Of a DNA stretch of 55,037 nt, positions 53,428 to 55,037 are shown in pieces; positions within the stretch are counted from its first letter, which is position 1, and each line of letters begins with the position of its first letter. This DNA comes from Bacteroidales bacterium (GTDB lineage Bacteria > Bacteroidota > Bacteroidia > Bacteroidales > UBA4181), in assembly GCA_031275285.1 (NCBI GenBank), contig JAISOY010000072.1:1-55037 (forward strand), read 5' to 3'. The position numbers were made by a program, and so were the translations under genes. Under the pieces are notes generated by a model. The model did not search any database. It worked only from the letters and a program-made list of their open reading frames with translations, and was not told where the DNA came from.

Positions 53428-55037
53428 TTACCGGACCAATATCTGGAATGCTTTTTCAACAGCGTTTTCCAATCCTTCCACATTTTTGCCGCCGGCAGTA
53501 GCGAAAAATGGCTGTCCGCCGCCACCGCCCGATATCTCTTTTGCCGCTTCACGAACTACAACAGAGGCATTTTTTCCTTCGTTGATCAACTCATCGCTCA
53601 AAGCGATGGTCAGCGTTGGTTTCGCACCATAATCACTTCCGGCAATAAAAACCAGACGCTCAAACTTGTTTTTCATCCTGAAAGCGATCTCCTTGATCAA
53701 ATCAGGAGCAAATGAAGTGGTAAAACGAACGACATTCAATCCGTTCACTTCTTCTATTGTATTGATAAGACCATGTTGGAATTCCTCCATCCGTTCCCTC
53801 ATGATCGCTTCAACCTCTTTCTTCAATTGATTATTTTCGTCTACAGCTTTTTTGATGGCCTGTACGAAAGTGGGGGAATTATTGAAAATGTCACGTATCT
53901 GCTGGATCACATCCATTTGTGAATAAATGAGTTGTTCGATCTTCGCAGCAGTGATGGCTTCTATTCTTCGTATTCCGGCAGCAATGGCGCTTTCCGAAAC
54001 TATTTTAAACATGCCTATCTGGCCTGTTGCCTTCACATGGGTTCCTCCGCATAATTCAACCGAGTCACCAAACCGTATCGTACGGACTTCTTCACCGTAT
54101 TTTTCGCCAAAAAGTGCCATCGCCCCCATCTTCCTGGCTTCATCAATGGGAATATTCCGGCATTCGTCCAACAAAATATTTTCACGGACTAATTGATTGA
54201 CCCTTTTTTCTACATTCCGGATCTCTTCATCTGTCATTTTCTGAAAATGGGAAAAGTCAAAGCGCAGGTAATCGGATGCGACCAGCGAACCCTTTTGTTC
54301 AACATGTGTTCCCAGAATTTCACGCAATGCATGATGCAGTAAATGCGTTGCCGTATGATTCGCTTCGATGGCGCGGCGCTTTTCCATATCTACCACAGCC
54401 AGGAAGTCAGCATCCAGATGCTCCGGTAAACGGTCGGTGATGTGGATATTTAAATTATTTTCTTTCCTGGTACTGACGATCGGAATGGATTCATGATCGG
54501 ATTTAATATATCCTACATCCCCCATTTGTCCTCCGCTCTCAGCATAAAACGGCGTTACATCAAATACCAGTTGATACTGTTCTTTTTCTTTGACCTTGAC
54601 ACTCCGGTATCGAACGATCCGGATATCTGCTTCGGTATAATCATAGCCAACGAAGCGTGATTCTTCAGAAGGCAACAATTCCACCCAGTCGCTGGTATCA
54701 ATGGCAGCAGCAGCCCTGGAACGGTTTTTCTGGGCTTCCATCTCTACTTCATATTGTAACCGGTCATAATTCAGATGGTGTTCGCGAAGGATCAACTCTG
54801 TGAGATCAAGTGGAAATCCGTATGTGTCATACATCTCAAAAACAGATTTGCCGCTAATGACCGTTTGCTTTTTCTCATTGGCCTCTGCAATAATTCCTTC
54901 AAGCAATGACATTCCAGTAGCAAGCGTCCGCAGGAAGGATTGTTCTTCTTCCCTGATCACACGTTCGATCAATGATTGCTGGGCTTTTAATTCGGGAAAC
55001 GAATCGCCCATGACTTTTACCAGAACCGGAACGAGTA
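53428..55037 (-). CDS. alaS: Alanyl-tRNA synthetase, C-terminal part (5' end beyond window)
   Basis: The frame is open from the right edge, so the N-terminal catalytic domain lies outside. The visible part starts at LVKVMGDSFPELKAQQ, continues through the editing domain with HTATHLLHHALREILG (zinc-ligand HxxxH) and CGGTHVKATGQIG, and ends in the C-Ala domain with ISGGGGGQPFFATAGG. It charges tRNA-Ala and edits mischarged Ser or Gly. All editing-domain metal ligands are present. It ends convergently with the YceI gene. Confidence 0.96.
   Translation of the reverse strand, partial: LVPVLVKVMGDSFPELKAQQSLIERVIREEEQSFLRTLATGMSLLEGIIAEANEKKQTVISGKSVFEMYDTYGFPLDLTELILREHHLNYDRLQYEVEMEAQKNRSRAAAAIDTSDWVELLPSEESRFVGYDYTEADIRIVRYRSVKVKEKEQYQLVFDVTPFYAESGGQMGDVGYIKSDHESIPIVSTRKENNLNIHITDRLPEHLDADFLAVVDMEKRRAIEANHTATHLLHHALREILGTHVEQKGSLVASDYLRFDFSHFQKMTDEEIRNVEKRVNQLVRENILLDECRNIPIDEARKMGAMALFGEKYGEEVRTIRFGDSVELCGGTHVKATGQIGMFKIVSESAIAAGIRRIEAITAAKIEQLIYSQMDVIQQIRDIFNNSPTFVQAIKKAVDENNQLKKEVEAIMRERMEEFQHGLINTIEEVNGLNVVRFTTSFAPDLIKEIAFRMKNKFERLVFIAGSDYGAKPTLTIALSDELINEGKNASVVVREAAKEISGGGGGQPFFATAGGKNVEGLENAVEKAFQILVR

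Overview
The window looks like chromosomal DNA of an anaerobic member of the Bacteroidota, probably order Bacteroidales. The evidence is a SusC/SusD pair with a FecR/ECF-sigma switch, several DUF-type surface lipoproteins, TAnnTTTG-like promoter boxes, a meso-DAP dehydrogenase next to glutamate dehydrogenase, and weak Shine-Dalgarno signals. The genus cannot be told from the sequence alone. I see no rRNA, tRNA, CRISPR array or intact insertion sequence.

Region 1 (1-19.9 kb, all minus strand) is a polysaccharide utilization locus. ECF sigma, FecR, SusC (with an STN domain), SusD and two surface lipoproteins are followed by an 18-bp perfect hairpin. Then comes a tightly packed catabolic run: a heparinase II/III-like lyase, a PfkB kinase, D-lyxose/mannose isomerase, a mannitol-1-phosphate dehydrogenase-like enzyme and an FHS-type sugar transporter. 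The run ends, unusually, with a corrinoid protein, a UroD-like (MtaA/CmuA superfamily) methyltransferase and a secreted Asp-rich repeat protein cut by the window edge. The inferred reading is capture and lysis of a uronic-acid-containing glycan, with possible corrinoid-dependent removal of a methyl group.

Region 2 (20-30.4 kb) holds housekeeping and envelope genes: gdhA, ddh, a secreted protein with two HExxH motifs, a second ECF sigma/anti-sigma pair with a lipoprotein, a GT2-DUF2062 protein, and an NlpE-like lipoprotein upstream of glutamate decarboxylase.

Region 3 (30.5-46.3 kb) is the most unusual part. It is an AT-rich divergent cluster built around a TolC/HlyD/peptidase-containing ABC transporter (plus strand). 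The minus-strand arm encodes two LanC-like proteins without zinc ligands and four glycosyltransferases, one of them with degenerate motifs. It also encodes two paralogous proteins with a near-identical leader followed by a papain/C39-like Cys-His-Asp arrangement. Each is paired with a secreted partner protein. A 55-bp remnant of a second GT4 gene shows that the cargo/partner/GT4 module was duplicated in tandem and one copy of the GT was then deleted. It may be a leader-guided, glycosylation-associated export system for small cysteine-protease-like proteins.

Region 4 (46.3-55 kb) contains an SDR, a CopB-type copper ATPase, a GlsB-like membrane protein, LarE, a LacI-type regulator, a flippase-like membrane protein, a YceI lipoprotein and the 3' part of alaS. 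The YceI gene and the lipoprotein next to the second ECF sigma share a conserved upstream element, which suggests they are co-regulated.
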